DNA of 64,000 nucleotides from JAUUSJ01 sp964439395 (GCA_964439395.1 CAYTNV010000005.1:1-64000); one strand, 5' to 3'; positions 17,117 to 26,941 are shown, counted from the stretch's first letter. Notes: generated from the sequence alone by a model not told the origin. A program made the numbers and translations.

Positions 17117-17686
17117 ATGGATTTCGCAGTAAATATCGTGATGAATATGGCTCTTATTGTGATAGCTGGTCTGACAGGTATCGGTTATATCCAATGGATT
17201 GGCTGGAAGAAGTATGAAGGATTCATCGACTACTCTATGCAATACATGAAATTAGAGAAAGAAGAACAAGAAAAATGGATACAAGAAGAAAAACAAAGAG
17301 CAAAAGAGCAAGAGGATAAATTGCTTTCCTTAGACATTATTTTAAAACACGGAAATTCTATCGGGGCATATTCTGCAGTGAATGAGGATGGAAGTAGAAA
17401 AAAGGGAATTCTTTCTTTGAACCAGATAAAACTTTATGGGCAAAGTCAAGTGGGAAGAGATTATTCTTATTTTATTGATGAGCCAGAGATTGAAATTTGG
17501 GCTTCTGATAGAGATGGTGAAGTAGTTCTTCGCTCATCAACAGAGCAGTTTGAAATTCGACAAGAGGGAACTCCAAGAGATAAGGGTATTAAGTCACAGA
17601 GTATTAGATTGAAAAAAGGAATTTGGTACTATGTTATTTTGGAATCGAAGCATGAAATAAAAATTCAAGCGGTGGAAGGAATATAA
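17117..17686 (+). CDS. Membrane-anchored coiled-coil protein, first gene of the island
   Basis: A 189-residue protein of unknown family. One membrane helix lies near the N-terminus (about 7-30, IVMNMALIVIAGLTGIGYIQW). A Glu/Lys-rich coiled coil follows (about 45-72), then a strand-rich domain with RDYSYFIDEPEIEIWASDRDGEVVLRS that may be FHA-like or another beta-sandwich. The frame extends up to 17009, but AGAGAGG before the ATG at 17117 marks the start. Four bases separate it from the GTPase gene, so it is probably the membrane partner of that protein. Confidence 0.75.
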   Translation: MDFAVNIVMNMALIVIAGLTGIGYIQWIGWKKYEGFIDYSMQYMKLEKEEQEKWIQEEKQRAKEQEDKLLSLDIILKHGNSIGAYSAVNEDGSRKKGILSLNQIKLYGQSQVGRDYSYFIDEPEIEIWASDRDGEVVLRSSTEQFEIRQEGTPRDKGIKSQSIRLKKGIWYYVILESKHEIKIQAVEGI

Positions 17687-17690
17687 AAAT

Positions 17691-19112
17691 ATGAGCGAAC
17701 ATAAGAAAATCAAAAAAATATGTCCTTGTTGCTTTCAAAAAATAACAAACGATGAGGTAGATTTTTTAGTAAAAGAAAATCATCTTCAGTTTTATTCTCC
17801 TATTTTGAATGATTTACTTACTCCGAGAGAGGACGTTTTGTATGAACATTTTTGGAATGGAATGGGAAGTAGGCTTGATGTAACACAGACACAGAGAGTC
17901 GTAATTACGAATCAAATGATTGAGTCGAAAAATGAGGAATTAAGACAGGAACAGCTGGAATGTATTGAAAAGATTTATATAGAAGAGAGCGGTGGATATG
18001 AAGTAATGATTAAAGAGGCAGGAATGACAGTAATTGCAAATATTATGATGTGTAATCACTGTCATAATATATTGCCGATTAATTTTTGGAAGTATGATTT
18101 AATTTCGATTGGCATGGCGGGAAGTGTGGCTTCTGGTAAGACGGTATTTTTATGTAGTCTCTTAGCCAATGGATTTGGCAGTTTAAATAGAAATCGGATT
18201 TCTGTTCGTATGGCGCATGGAGATCCTCTCGATAAAAATAAGATTGAGGTAGAACAGATGGCAGAACAACTTATCAGGGAGGGAATATGTCCAGAACCTA
18301 CGAGTAAAGTATTTCGACAGCCCATTTATTTAGAAATTCGATATCAGGGAGAAGAGAAGGATCATTTCCTATTGCTTGCGCTTTATGATGTGGCGGGAGA
18401 GATAGTGAGAACCCAGGCGGGAACAGGACAGGCAATGTTTTTTCGCTATATGGACGGAATTGTTTTTTTGGTCGATCCTTCTCAGATGTTGCTTGAAGAG
18501 CCAATCTTTTTTAAGAGTGCTGTAGATGATGAAAAATTGCTTCGAGGACTTCGATTATTAAGCAGGGAAGAGCAAATCCGAATTCAGTGTAAAAGCAATG
18601 AAAATGGCAAAGAAGAGATGTTTGATAATCATATTTTGTATGAGGAACAAAAGGATGAGAAACTTTTATATGAGAGAAGACCAGAAATGATTCTTGATAT
18701 GATTCGAAGTGGCGTGGGAGAGGGAATGCTCTCCAAAAAGTATATGGCTCTTACGATTGCACAGTGCGATCTTTTGAGTGAGCATGATGAAATTCAGAGA
18801 ATACCTGGATTTAGTCTTCTATTTGATAGAGAGGAAGGAAAGGGCGGATTTTTTAATCCAGAGCATTATTTAATTAGACAACGTATATTAGAACAAATAT
18901 TCGAACAAAAAATATATCATATTCAGAGAAATGTAAAAGAATATAAAAAATGTGGTTTGTTTTGTGGCTCAGCTTTAGGATGTGAGACAAAACAAATAGA
19001 AATTCAAAATATGGAAGTGACAAAAGCAGTAAAGAAAATAAATCCAATTCGAGTGGAAGAGCCAGTTATGTGGATTTTAATGAAAATAATGCAAGAAAGG
19101 GGCTGGATTTAG
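17691..19112 (+). CDS. Zinc-ribbon GTPase, double-GTPase (DO-GTPase2)-like
   Basis: A 473-residue P-loop protein. A split zinc ribbon is formed by CPCC (residues 12-15) and CNHC (about 122-125). Walker A is GSVASGKT (about 143-150), and the G3 motif is ALYDVAGE (DxxG). The usual G4 (NKxD) appears as AQCD, so base specificity is uncertain. No signal or membrane helix. I recall Pfam families named Double-GTPase and GTPase-associated protein 1 from conflict-system surveys, and this pair fits that description. Its stop codon overlaps the start of the next gene, so the two products are likely made in fixed ratio. Confidence 0.72.
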   Translation: MSEHKKIKKICPCCFQKITNDEVDFLVKENHLQFYSPILNDLLTPREDVLYEHFWNGMGSRLDVTQTQRVVITNQMIESKNEELRQEQLECIEKIYIEESGGYEVMIKEAGMTVIANIMMCNHCHNILPINFWKYDLISIGMAGSVASGKTVFLCSLLANGFGSLNRNRISVRMAHGDPLDKNKIEVEQMAEQLIREGICPEPTSKVFRQPIYLEIRYQGEEKDHFLLLALYDVAGEIVRTQAGTGQAMFFRYMDGIVFLVDPSQMLLEEPIFFKSAVDDEKLLRGLRLLSREEQIRIQCKSNENGKEEMFDNHILYEEQKDEKLLYERRPEMILDMIRSGVGEGMLSKKYMALTIAQCDLLSEHDEIQRIPGFSLLFDREEGKGGFFNPEHYLIRQRILEQIFEQKIYHIQRNVKEYKKCGLFCGSALGCETKQIEIQNMEVTKAVKKINPIRVEEPVMWILMKIMQERGWI

Positions 19113-21973
19113 TGGGCACATTTCATCAACAGTATTATACCTGGTCTACAAACGCAATTTCTAAGAATAATAAGGTGGGATTGGGAATTGTTGCATCTTC
19201 CGATCAATTAGATGGACAGATGCAAAAAAATATAGAAAAATTAGCAGCGAGCTGTCATATATGCAAAAAAGAAAATATAACAATAGAAAAAATGGTATAT
19301 AGCAGAGATTTAGCGACTTTTGTTGCTCTTGGTGCGACTCCTTGTGCAGTGGGGGCAGACATGAGAGAAAATAAATTTGTTCATATATATACTTATATGC
19401 CTACACAAGAAGAGAGAATACCGGAGGAATACTTTGCGGATTTTGTGTATGAGACGACATGGAACGGTGAGGCTGAGCTTCCAATGGAATTTCTTCCAGA
19501 CTGGGAGGTTTCTTGTTTTTCTGTTTTAGAAAAATATAATTTAAAAGATTCGTTACCGCAGCTTTTTCAGGTTATATTTCGCTCTGTATGTGGCAGCCAA
19601 AAGCCATGTTATTTTTTAAGTCCAAGTAGAGAACCAAAGGAATTTTTAAAATTTGCGAGAGAAATTATGTTTTTAGTACATAAGATACTTCCAGCGGAGC
19701 TTAGAAAAGAGGCAGATTATGTATCTTTTGCAGTAGATGATATTGAGGAGGCACATTTTATTTTTAAAAATGGGACAGAGAAAGAGAATTTCTTTGATAT
19801 TGAAAAAAATAAAGTGGGAGTACAAGCGGAAGAAATCTTTTTGGAAAAAGAGTTTTATAATTCTTTGACGAATCTTTTCTTAAATGACCAGCTTTTGTAT
19901 GAGGAAACCTTGGATGAGATAAGTGAATGGTTATTTCAATTAAGTAGTTCACAAAATTGTTTAGAAAAACTCATTTGGTTTTATTTTAGAAATGATATTG
20001 CTAATGGAAAGCTTGGTCTTTCTATGAGTAATTTATTAGAGAAAGTAGATAGCTTTATTTATTGGGCAAAAAAAGATAGGCAGCTAGTTCCAGTTTTAGA
20101 GACTGTATTGGGAGCGATTTCTCCAGATAAATTAGAGGAGAGAGAAATTCCTGTCTATATTAAGCATCTTCTGCTCGGAGAACAAGGGGAGACAAGAGAC
20201 CTTGTTTATAAGGAGTTAGATGAGATAGCAGCTTATTATTTTGAAGAAGATAGAACAAAATTTGATGATATTATGATTATGTTAGAACAGAGAAATCATA
20301 CTATCTATGATACTTTGATTTTAGAGTATGGTAATAAGACAGGGAGATATGGCGAGGTGATTTTGCATGAAAAAATAGAGACGCCTCAAAAGTTAAAAGA
20401 AATTATATATAATCATCAAAGATTAATGGCTAATAGTGAGTATAAAGAGTTTTTGCTAAAAGAATCATATCGTCTTTATCAAGAGCCAGAATATGAAAGA
20501 AATAAAAAAATTGTCCGTTCCCTTGGTGAGAGAATTGATAAAAAAGCATTCCAAGATTTGATGAAAGAAGAGGCCTTCGAAGGGTTAGAAGACGTTGATA
20601 CATTGGAGAAATTAAAAAAACATGTTTTCTCAATTCATTCGACAACGCTTAGCAGAGAGATTGCAAATGATCTATATGAAAAAGATTATAGTTTATTTAT
20701 GAGCGGAGAGCAAGACTTAAGAGAGAGTATGCTATTTGCGGAGATTGCAGAGCGACTTTCTTGTGCTGAGAAGGCAAAAATAGTATTAGAAGAAAAATAT
20801 AGGCAAGATTTAATGGAGTTTACACGGATAGATGAGATAAAGGAATATGTAATCAAGCATGGCAGGGGAGAAAATGCTTTGCTTCGTCCAATTGCTTTTT
20901 CGCATTTATTACAAGTATGTGAGGATTTTAAACAATTATCAGATTTTGAAGTGGATGATGCAGTGAGTTTGGCTGCGGAGTTATCGGATGATCAGAGTAA
21001 GATTTCATTATTTTTAGATGAAAAGAGAGTTAGGAATATTGAACAGGCGATTAAAGATAGTTCGATTGAAGAGATCGTACAATTTCCATTAAAGGAGCAT
21101 AAAGAAAAGCGGGTTTATATTGCATTATTGGATAAATATAATGAGCTAGTAAAAGATAGGCAAAACGCCAAAAAATTATTGTCTATGAAAGAAGAAGTAT
21201 GGATTAATTTTGTTATGAAGCTAGTATCGCCATTTGAGGCAAAGGATGAAAAAGCAATAAAAGCCGTTCAGATGACGAAAGATGTGCTAAGGCAAAATCG
21301 AGATTTAGGAAAACTTTATGAGGTGAATCGAATTTTAGATGCAAACGGATATACTACAATTTCTTGTCCAGAGATTATGTGGAATGCTGTCCGACTAAAT
21401 GAGGTAAAGACAGCAGTAAAGCTTTGGAGTATTACAGATACATTGACGTTAGATCATATTTATGAGCTTTTAAGAAAGAAATATGGAGATAGAAAAGCAA
21501 TCTCATTTTTAAAAGAAGAGCTCCAGGGAGATATTAGAGGGACGAAGAAGCTGCAGGCGTTTTTTAGACAGAGGGGAATTGATTATAATCAGCATAGTTC
21601 TAATATTTTAATGGAAGTTTTATATGATTTACTGCAAACGTATTATATGAGCTATTTGTTTACGCTATTTATCTATCTAGAACTTTTATTCCAAAAAACG
21701 AGTCGTTTGACGGAGAGTTATTTATTATGTGGCGGTGTTACTATTTTCTTAGTATCCATCTACTGTTATGAAAAATTGGCGTCCAGAAGAAAATCCTTCC
21801 AGCTTTCTCAGATTTATTTTATGGGTGTCATGGTGGCAATGTTAAGTAGTATTGTATTTTTATTGCCTGGTCCGACGGAGAGAACAGTTCTTCTTATTAT
21901 CATGGGTATCTTAGCTGTATTTAATTTTTGTGGCGTGATTATAGCAAATAAACCAACGAAAAAGAAGAAATAG
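19112..21973 (+). CDS. Large GTPase-associated (GAP1-like) membrane protein
   Basis: A 953-residue protein beginning VGTFHQQYYTWS, the opening I associate with the GAP1 N-terminal domain that accompanies such GTPases. Residues about 15-200 form this domain. A long helical solenoid-like middle with many Leu/Glu repeats runs to about 840. The last 110 residues hold about four membrane helices ending in a lysine tail. The start is a GTG in TAGTG, overlapping the upstream stop, with AAGGGG nine bases before it. It is probably the membrane platform or effector switched by the GTPase. Confidence 0.65.
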   Translation: MGTFHQQYYTWSTNAISKNNKVGLGIVASSDQLDGQMQKNIEKLAASCHICKKENITIEKMVYSRDLATFVALGATPCAVGADMRENKFVHIYTYMPTQEERIPEEYFADFVYETTWNGEAELPMEFLPDWEVSCFSVLEKYNLKDSLPQLFQVIFRSVCGSQKPCYFLSPSREPKEFLKFAREIMFLVHKILPAELRKEADYVSFAVDDIEEAHFIFKNGTEKENFFDIEKNKVGVQAEEIFLEKEFYNSLTNLFLNDQLLYEETLDEISEWLFQLSSSQNCLEKLIWFYFRNDIANGKLGLSMSNLLEKVDSFIYWAKKDRQLVPVLETVLGAISPDKLEEREIPVYIKHLLLGEQGETRDLVYKELDEIAAYYFEEDRTKFDDIMIMLEQRNHTIYDTLILEYGNKTGRYGEVILHEKIETPQKLKEIIYNHQRLMANSEYKEFLLKESYRLYQEPEYERNKKIVRSLGERIDKKAFQDLMKEEAFEGLEDVDTLEKLKKHVFSIHSTTLSREIANDLYEKDYSLFMSGEQDLRESMLFAEIAERLSCAEKAKIVLEEKYRQDLMEFTRIDEIKEYVIKHGRGENALLRPIAFSHLLQVCEDFKQLSDFEVDDAVSLAAELSDDQSKISLFLDEKRVRNIEQAIKDSSIEEIVQFPLKEHKEKRVYIALLDKYNELVKDRQNAKKLLSMKEEVWINFVMKLVSPFEAKDEKAIKAVQMTKDVLRQNRDLGKLYEVNRILDANGYTTISCPEIMWNAVRLNEVKTAVKLWSITDTLTLDHIYELLRKKYGDRKAISFLKEELQGDIRGTKKLQAFFRQRGIDYNQHSSNILMEVLYDLLQTYYMSYLFTLFIYLELLFQKTSRLTESYLLCGGVTIFLVSIYCYEKLASRRKSFQLSQIYFMGVMVAMLSSIVFLLPGPTERTVLLIIMGILAVFNFCGVIIANKPTKKKK

Positions 21974-21983
21974 GAGGCACATC

Positions 21984-23531
21984 ATGGAGTTAAGTCAGAT
22001 AGAAAAAAAAATCCGAGATTTAGAAAAGAGAAATTATGTTTTTGCAGAATTTTTGGAAGATAAGATGGATGAATTCGGATTTAGTAATACTTCTCTAGCA
22101 AGAGTAGTCTATCATGAGGTGACAGATAAAAAGACGAGGGAAGTTAAATATGTGCCAGTAACAAGACAGGCAATTGCTTCTTGGCTTAAGGGAACAATAC
22201 CGGGAAGCAGAGAAATTTATATTAGTCTTGGTATGGCATTTAATATGAATGTACAGCAGATTAATAAAGAGCTATTAGAAGTTTATATGGGAACGGGATT
22301 ATATTGTAAGAACGTGGAAGATGCACTTTGGATTGCAGTAGTCAATCGTCTCTTTTCTCTGGAAGAGATTGAAAAGGTAAGAGTAGAGATTGAGGTGATG
22401 TTTGATAAAGAAGATGACGATGACGACATATGGGACGGCAGAAGTATTCCGACAAGCGACCTTTGGGGAGAGTTATCTAGAGCTGGAACAAAAGAAGAAT
22501 TTTTCGATACGATTCGAACTCATAAGGTAGAATTTATTGGTGGAAATAAGCGTTTTGGAAAATGCTTGATGGAAGTAATCGAGGAAGAATATGGATATTT
22601 TGACAAGGCGACAGAATTTTTGTCGGATATTGGTTGTCTTCACTGTGAAGCTCAATTTTCCAAAATAAGGGCAGGAAAAGCCGTTGTGACGAGAGAGTGG
22701 TTACTCCGATTTTGCATTTCACTTCAAACTTCGTATGAATCGATAGAGAAGCTTTTGGAAAAAGCACAGATGGAACCACTTGGAATTACTCCTGTGGAAG
22801 TTGTCATAGAGATGGTGGCTAAAACTAGAAGTAGTCAGTTGAAAAATAGTCAAGAAGTTTGGATTAATATCGAGGAAATTTGTGATAGGCTCCAAAGTAT
22901 GGGATATAATATGGATGAGGAAATCGGAAATAAATATAATAGTGCTGCCTCTCTCTCACTAGAGCAAAAGCTAATTTTCTCTGTGTTGATAGGGTATAAA
23001 TTATTAGATTTAAAAAAGGCAAAGGATTATGGATATCAAAAAAATGAGTATATCCGTTATCAAAATGTCGATCATCTTTTGTTTGAGGAATTAAACCGGT
23101 GGAAGAAAAATATATCCTTTAAACAATTTATAAAAAAGAAGGAGAAAAAAACAAAAGAAGAAGTAAAAATTGAATGTGATAAGTATCAAATTGAATGTTT
23201 TGCTCAAAAAAGAGATAAAATAGCAGATTCCTTTTTATTAGAAAAGTTTTGTGATTATTGTTATTTAGCAAAACCAGAAAAGAGTTCAAAAGATATTATA
23301 AGAAATGATATTTATTTTTATACTGCCTTATTATATTCTATTTTTTCTGGTCGATGTTTTGTGAAAGATTTTGATGAAAAAAAAGAGCAATATTTAGAAA
23401 AAAAATATGATGAAAAAATATTAAAAGTTCTGATTCCTGTTTTTTATCAAAATTTGGGAGAGATAGAGGGAGAACATAAAATGATACCAATTGAGAGAAT
23501 TATAGAAAGACTTTCTTCTTTAAGTGCATAA
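21984..23531 (+). CDS. XRE-like helix-turn-helix protein with long C-terminal domain
   Basis: A 515-residue protein. Residues about 15-95 resemble a Cro/XRE domain: SNTSLARVVYHEV, then VTRQAIASWLKGTIPGSREIYISLGMAFNMN. A second similar segment (KCLMEVIEEEYG ... VTREWLLRFCISLQTSYESIEKLL) follows, suggesting two HTH-like units. The C-terminal part is helical and lysine-rich. It has no membrane segment. AGGAGG precedes the ATG, and only 10 bp separate it from the GAP1-like gene. It may regulate the island or act as an adaptor; DNA binding is inferred. Confidence 0.65.
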   Translation: MELSQIEKKIRDLEKRNYVFAEFLEDKMDEFGFSNTSLARVVYHEVTDKKTREVKYVPVTRQAIASWLKGTIPGSREIYISLGMAFNMNVQQINKELLEVYMGTGLYCKNVEDALWIAVVNRLFSLEEIEKVRVEIEVMFDKEDDDDDIWDGRSIPTSDLWGELSRAGTKEEFFDTIRTHKVEFIGGNKRFGKCLMEVIEEEYGYFDKATEFLSDIGCLHCEAQFSKIRAGKAVVTREWLLRFCISLQTSYESIEKLLEKAQMEPLGITPVEVVIEMVAKTRSSQLKNSQEVWINIEEICDRLQSMGYNMDEEIGNKYNSAASLSLEQKLIFSVLIGYKLLDLKKAKDYGYQKNEYIRYQNVDHLLFEELNRWKKNISFKQFIKKKEKKTKEEVKIECDKYQIECFAQKRDKIADSFLLEKFCDYCYLAKPEKSSKDIIRNDIYFYTALLYSIFSGRCFVKDFDEKKEQYLEKKYDEKILKVLIPVFYQNLGEIEGEHKMIPIERIIERLSSLSA

Positions 23532-23555
23532 GTAAAAGTAAAGAAATTAAAATGA

Positions 23556-23608
23556 TTGTCTCCTTTTCATGACGGTGCTATGATAGAAGTACGGGAATGA
23601 AAAGGAGG
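23556..23608 (+). promoter_or_regulatory. Internal promoter with RBS-masking inverted repeat
   Basis: TTGTCT (23556-23561), 17 nt and an extended TATGAT (23579-23584) form a promoter. An 11-bp perfect inverted repeat pairs CTCCTTTTCAT (23560-23570) with ATGAAAAGGAG (23597-23607). The right arm contains the ribosome site of the FHA gene. Readthrough mRNA could form this hairpin; mRNA from the local promoter would lack the left arm. Confidence 0.65.
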
Positions 23609-23615
23609 TTTTTTA

Positions 23616-24140
23616 ATGGATTTTTTTGCACAAATAGGGGTAGGATTAGTTGTAGTATTGATTCTTTATATTATCATAAAATCGAATAAAAGTTTAGAGA
23701 AGGCTTATATCGCAAGTCAAGAGACAAAAAAAGAAGAAGAGATAAAACAAGAAAATAAAATTATAAAGAAACAGACGGTGGAGCGCTCTTCCCATACAAT
23801 TGCCTCCGATTTGGTAATTGACCAAGAGAGAAGGAAAAAAGTTGTAGATTTTTGCATTTGGACGATAGATGCAGGAGGCAGATTAGAAAATAAAATTGAG
23901 GTGGAGCATTATCCGTTTACAATAGGAAGAGCAATAGATAATGATTTCTGCATCGATGATAATAGTGTGAGTTCTCACCATGCACAGCTAATAAAAGAGG
24001 GAGATTTTGTTATTTTAAAGGATATGAATTCTCTAAATAAAATATTTGTCAACGGAAGACAAACGCTAGAGGTGAGAGTTAAGGACGGACTTTGTGTTTT
24101 TTTAGGAAATACAGAATTATATTTTGAGGAAAATAATTAA
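23616..24140 (+). CDS. Membrane-anchored FHA-domain protein
   Basis: A 174-residue protein with an N-terminal membrane helix (about 5-23, IGVGLVVVLILYIII), a charged linker, and a C-terminal FHA domain (about 90-172). The FHA motifs are present: FTIGRAIDND (GR), SVSSHHAQL (SxxH) and LNKIFVNGR (the N-G turn). FHA domains bind phosphothreonine, so it should read the output of the island's kinases. Relatives beside SEDS and PBP genes act on peptidoglycan synthesis in Actinobacteria. Confidence 0.92.
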   Translation: MDFFAQIGVGLVVVLILYIIIKSNKSLEKAYIASQETKKEEEIKQENKIIKKQTVERSSHTIASDLVIDQERRKKVVDFCIWTIDAGGRLENKIEVEHYPFTIGRAIDNDFCIDDNSVSSHHAQLIKEGDFVILKDMNSLNKIFVNGRQTLEVRVKDGLCVFLGNTELYFEENN

Positions 24141-24156
24141 GAAAGGATGGCATAAG

Positions 24157-25770
24157 ATGGAACCTTTATATGTACGTGGATATAGGGCAATTTGCTGTCA
24201 AATTCAAAAAATAAAAGAAATGTTTATTTTTTTTCATAAAACTGCAGCTTTTTATATGATTCTTTTAGAGGTAGCAATGCTTCTTATTGTATATCCTAAA
24301 AAATCTATGGCGCCATATTTAGATATGCTTCTTATCTTGATTGGAATGACAATTTTATCTTATTTTTTGATTAAGAGAAATGAGGGCAGTATAAAAATAT
24401 TAAATTATACAATTGTTCTTGTCACAGTTGGAATCATGCTCCAAAGTATTTTTAAGCAGGAAATGTTTTTAAAAAATGCAGAAAATATTGAGGGGCGTGT
24501 CTCTATGACAAGTTTGCAAATTCAATATATTTTAGCTTTTGTTTTAGCTGTGACAGCTGTTTTATTTTATTGCAGTAAATGGGGTAAGGTTTTATCGAAG
24601 GATTTTATGATACGAATTTTATTTGTCGTATCTATGTTATTTTATACGATTACGCTAGTTATGGCGAGAGCTGTGGGTGGTGGTGTAAAAAACTGGATTA
24701 TGATTGGCGGTTTTTCTTTGCAACTTAGTGAGGTCAATAAATTACTTTATATATTAGTTGTGGTGGGAATTTTATGTAGTGTAAAAAATCCTTCCAAGAA
24801 AAGAATTATTACAGTATTTTTTGTGACGTTTTGTCATTTGTTTTTTTTAGTAGCACAGGGAGAGTTTGGAACTTTATTTTTAATTTTTGTCTTATTTTTA
24901 GTGTTTTTATTTTTATTTGTTCCAGACTTACGTGTATTTTTCGCCACATGCGCCAGTTCTATTGGAATGGGCAGCATTATAGTATGCGTAGGTATTTTCT
25001 TAAAAAAGATGACGCAGACAAGTCAGCTTTGGGCAAATGCGGGAGTTGTCCGTTTTTATCTGAGAAATTTTGAGAAAATTCAAAATCGATTTTTATATTT
25101 CTTAAATCCATCTTCCGATGCAGGGGGAAGTGGATACCAACTTCTAAAAGGGAGAGATGCGATTATGCTCGGGGGATGGCTTGGTTCAGATGCAATTACT
25201 GATTTACCAGTTAAGACGAGCGATATGGTATATCCAGCCTTAATTGAGAGATGTGGAATTTTGATTGCAATTTTAGTCTTTTTAGTCTTTGTTCTTTTAT
25301 GGCTGGAGGGATTAAAAGTTTTTATTACAAAAAAGGATCGATATCACCAAGGTGTTTGTGTGGGAATCGTATCCATTTTATTTTATCAAACATTGATTAT
25401 TATAGGTGGAAGTTGTGGAATGTGTCCGTTAACTGGAATTACATTGCCATTTATCTCAAGCGGTGGAAGTTCACTTGTTGTCTGCTTTGTGATGATGGCG
25501 CTGGTGATTGGAATATCGGGAAATGTAGCTTGGAAGGGAGAGAAAAATGAAGAAGAAGCAAAAAAAGACTTTGAATTTATTAAGAAGGACTCAAATCTTG
25601 CAAAGTGCCTCTCTCATTTGTGTGATTCTTATGATATTAACCCTCGTCGGGATATCGGCCGTATTGCCAGGAATCTCAGCAGAGGCGGATCAAAAAAAAT
25701 CAAAGGCGGTATGGAGCAAGTACGAAAAAGAATATATAAGAGGACCCATCCTAGACAGAAAAGAAAATAA
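24157..25770 (+). CDS. SEDS-family peptidoglycan polymerase (FtsW/RodA/SpoVE-like)
   Basis: A 537-residue protein with about ten to twelve membrane helices. Signatures GGVKNWI, QLSEVNKLLY and the late TGITLPFISSGGSSLVVCF are those of RodA/FtsW glycosyltransferases. The ATG at 24157 with GAAAGGA upstream is preferred over a TTG at 24124. The last 74 codons read a basic tail (…RKRIYKRTHPRQKRK) that overlaps the next gene in another frame for 224 nt. It should polymerise glycan strands together with that PBP. Confidence 0.9.
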   Translation: MEPLYVRGYRAICCQIQKIKEMFIFFHKTAAFYMILLEVAMLLIVYPKKSMAPYLDMLLILIGMTILSYFLIKRNEGSIKILNYTIVLVTVGIMLQSIFKQEMFLKNAENIEGRVSMTSLQIQYILAFVLAVTAVLFYCSKWGKVLSKDFMIRILFVVSMLFYTITLVMARAVGGGVKNWIMIGGFSLQLSEVNKLLYILVVVGILCSVKNPSKKRIITVFFVTFCHLFFLVAQGEFGTLFLIFVLFLVFLFLFVPDLRVFFATCASSIGMGSIIVCVGIFLKKMTQTSQLWANAGVVRFYLRNFEKIQNRFLYFLNPSSDAGGSGYQLLKGRDAIMLGGWLGSDAITDLPVKTSDMVYPALIERCGILIAILVFLVFVLLWLEGLKVFITKKDRYHQGVCVGIVSILFYQTLIIIGGSCGMCPLTGITLPFISSGGSSLVVCFVMMALVIGISGNVAWKGEKNEEEAKKDFEFIKKDSNLAKCLSHLCDSYDINPRRDIGRIARNLSRGGSKKIKGGMEQVRKRIYKRTHPRQKRK

Positions 25771-26941
25771 AATTGCCTACTCAGAAACAGCAGGAGGGGA
25801 GAGAATTTATGTTCATCCTAAGGCGTTTGCCACTTTGATTGGATATGATTCGAAGAAGTATGCGACAGCGGGACTTGAGAAAACGTTTGATAAAGAGCTG
25901 ACATATAGTGAAAGTTCCAAAGGAGAGGATAAGACAGGATGTAGTGTACAGCTTACAATTGACAGTGAACTTCAGACAAAAGCGTATGAGCTGTTAGAGG
26001 GATATACAGGTTCTTGTGTTGTGCTTGACGCAAAAACAGGGGAAATTTTAGCTCTGGCTTCTACCCCATCTTATAATAATAATGAACTTGAAAAAAATTG
26101 GGATGAGATAGCAAGTTCTGATGGAATGCTCTTATCGAATGCTTTTCAAAATCCATCGGTTCCTGGCTCTGTATTTAAAATTATTTCTGCGGCGACAGTG
26201 CTTGATGCGGGACTTGAGGAGGATATTGTAGAAGATGAAGGATTTTTAAAAATAGAAGGCAGGAAAGTTCATAATGCGAATAAAAATGCATATGGCATAT
26301 TAACTTTGCGAGAGGGATTTATGTATTCTTCAAACGTTTATTTTATGACAGAAATTTTAAAGGCTGGTCCTTCCATGCTTGAGAAAAATGCAAAGCAATT
26401 TTTATTAGGTGAGAATATCGAACTTGATTTTTGTACACTTCGATCGAATTTTGATTTGGGAGATTATTCTGATTTGACTCTTGCCATGACATCTTTTGGG
26501 CAGGGAGAAACTTTACTCACACCTCTTCATATGGCGATGATTACACAGGCAATTACGAATGATGGAAAAATGTTAAAGCCTTATTTAGTTGCAGAAATAA
26601 ACGATGGAAAAAAAGTAAAAAAGGCAGGAAAAAAGGAAGTTTTGACAGAAGCCACGACAAAAGAAGTGGCAAATAAGATTGCCGATATTATGAAAGATAC
26701 AGGAAGAGACTATGGTATTTATATAGATGGATATGAGGAGATTGAGGTGGGAGCGAAAACTGGTACTGCACAAAGAGGAAATGGAACGAATAATGCATGG
26801 ATGGTTTCCTACGCTCCAGCAGACAATCCGAAGTATATTGTTTGTATGAATCATTTAAAGACAGATGAGGCGGGCATTTCTCTAAAAGAAGCCGTCGCCT
26901 CTATGTATCAGAAATTGTACGAGATTAATAGTAAAAATTGA
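25547..26941 (+). CDS. Class B penicillin-binding protein
   Basis: A 464-residue D,D-transpeptidase that crosslinks peptidoglycan. One membrane helix lies at about 18-42. The catalytic motifs are complete: SVFK (SxxK, Ser208), SSN (SxN, 261-263) and KTG in GAKTGTAQ (near 404). It lacks a large N-terminal PBP-dimer domain, so it is short like actinobacterial PbpA and clostridial relatives. GGGAGAG upstream supports this start inside the SEDS gene. The pair should work as a polymerase-crosslinker complex. Confidence 0.93.
   Translation: MKKKQKKTLNLLRRTQILQSASLICVILMILTLVGISAVLPGISAEADQKKSKAVWSKYEKEYIRGPILDRKENKIAYSETAGGERIYVHPKAFATLIGYDSKKYATAGLEKTFDKELTYSESSKGEDKTGCSVQLTIDSELQTKAYELLEGYTGSCVVLDAKTGEILALASTPSYNNNELEKNWDEIASSDGMLLSNAFQNPSVPGSVFKIISAATVLDAGLEEDIVEDEGFLKIEGRKVHNANKNAYGILTLREGFMYSSNVYFMTEILKAGPSMLEKNAKQFLLGENIELDFCTLRSNFDLGDYSDLTLAMTSFGQGETLLTPLHMAMITQAITNDGKMLKPYLVAEINDGKKVKKAGKKEVLTEATTKEVANKIADIMKDTGRDYGIYIDGYEEIEVGAKTGTAQRGNGTNNAWMVSYAPADNPKYIVCMNHLKTDEAGISLKEAVASMYQKLYEINSKN

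Noticed and set aside
24157..26941. Sporulation-specific SpoVE/SpoVD pair
   Set aside because: The PBP lacks a PASTA domain and spo neighbours; FHA and kinase context points elsewhere.
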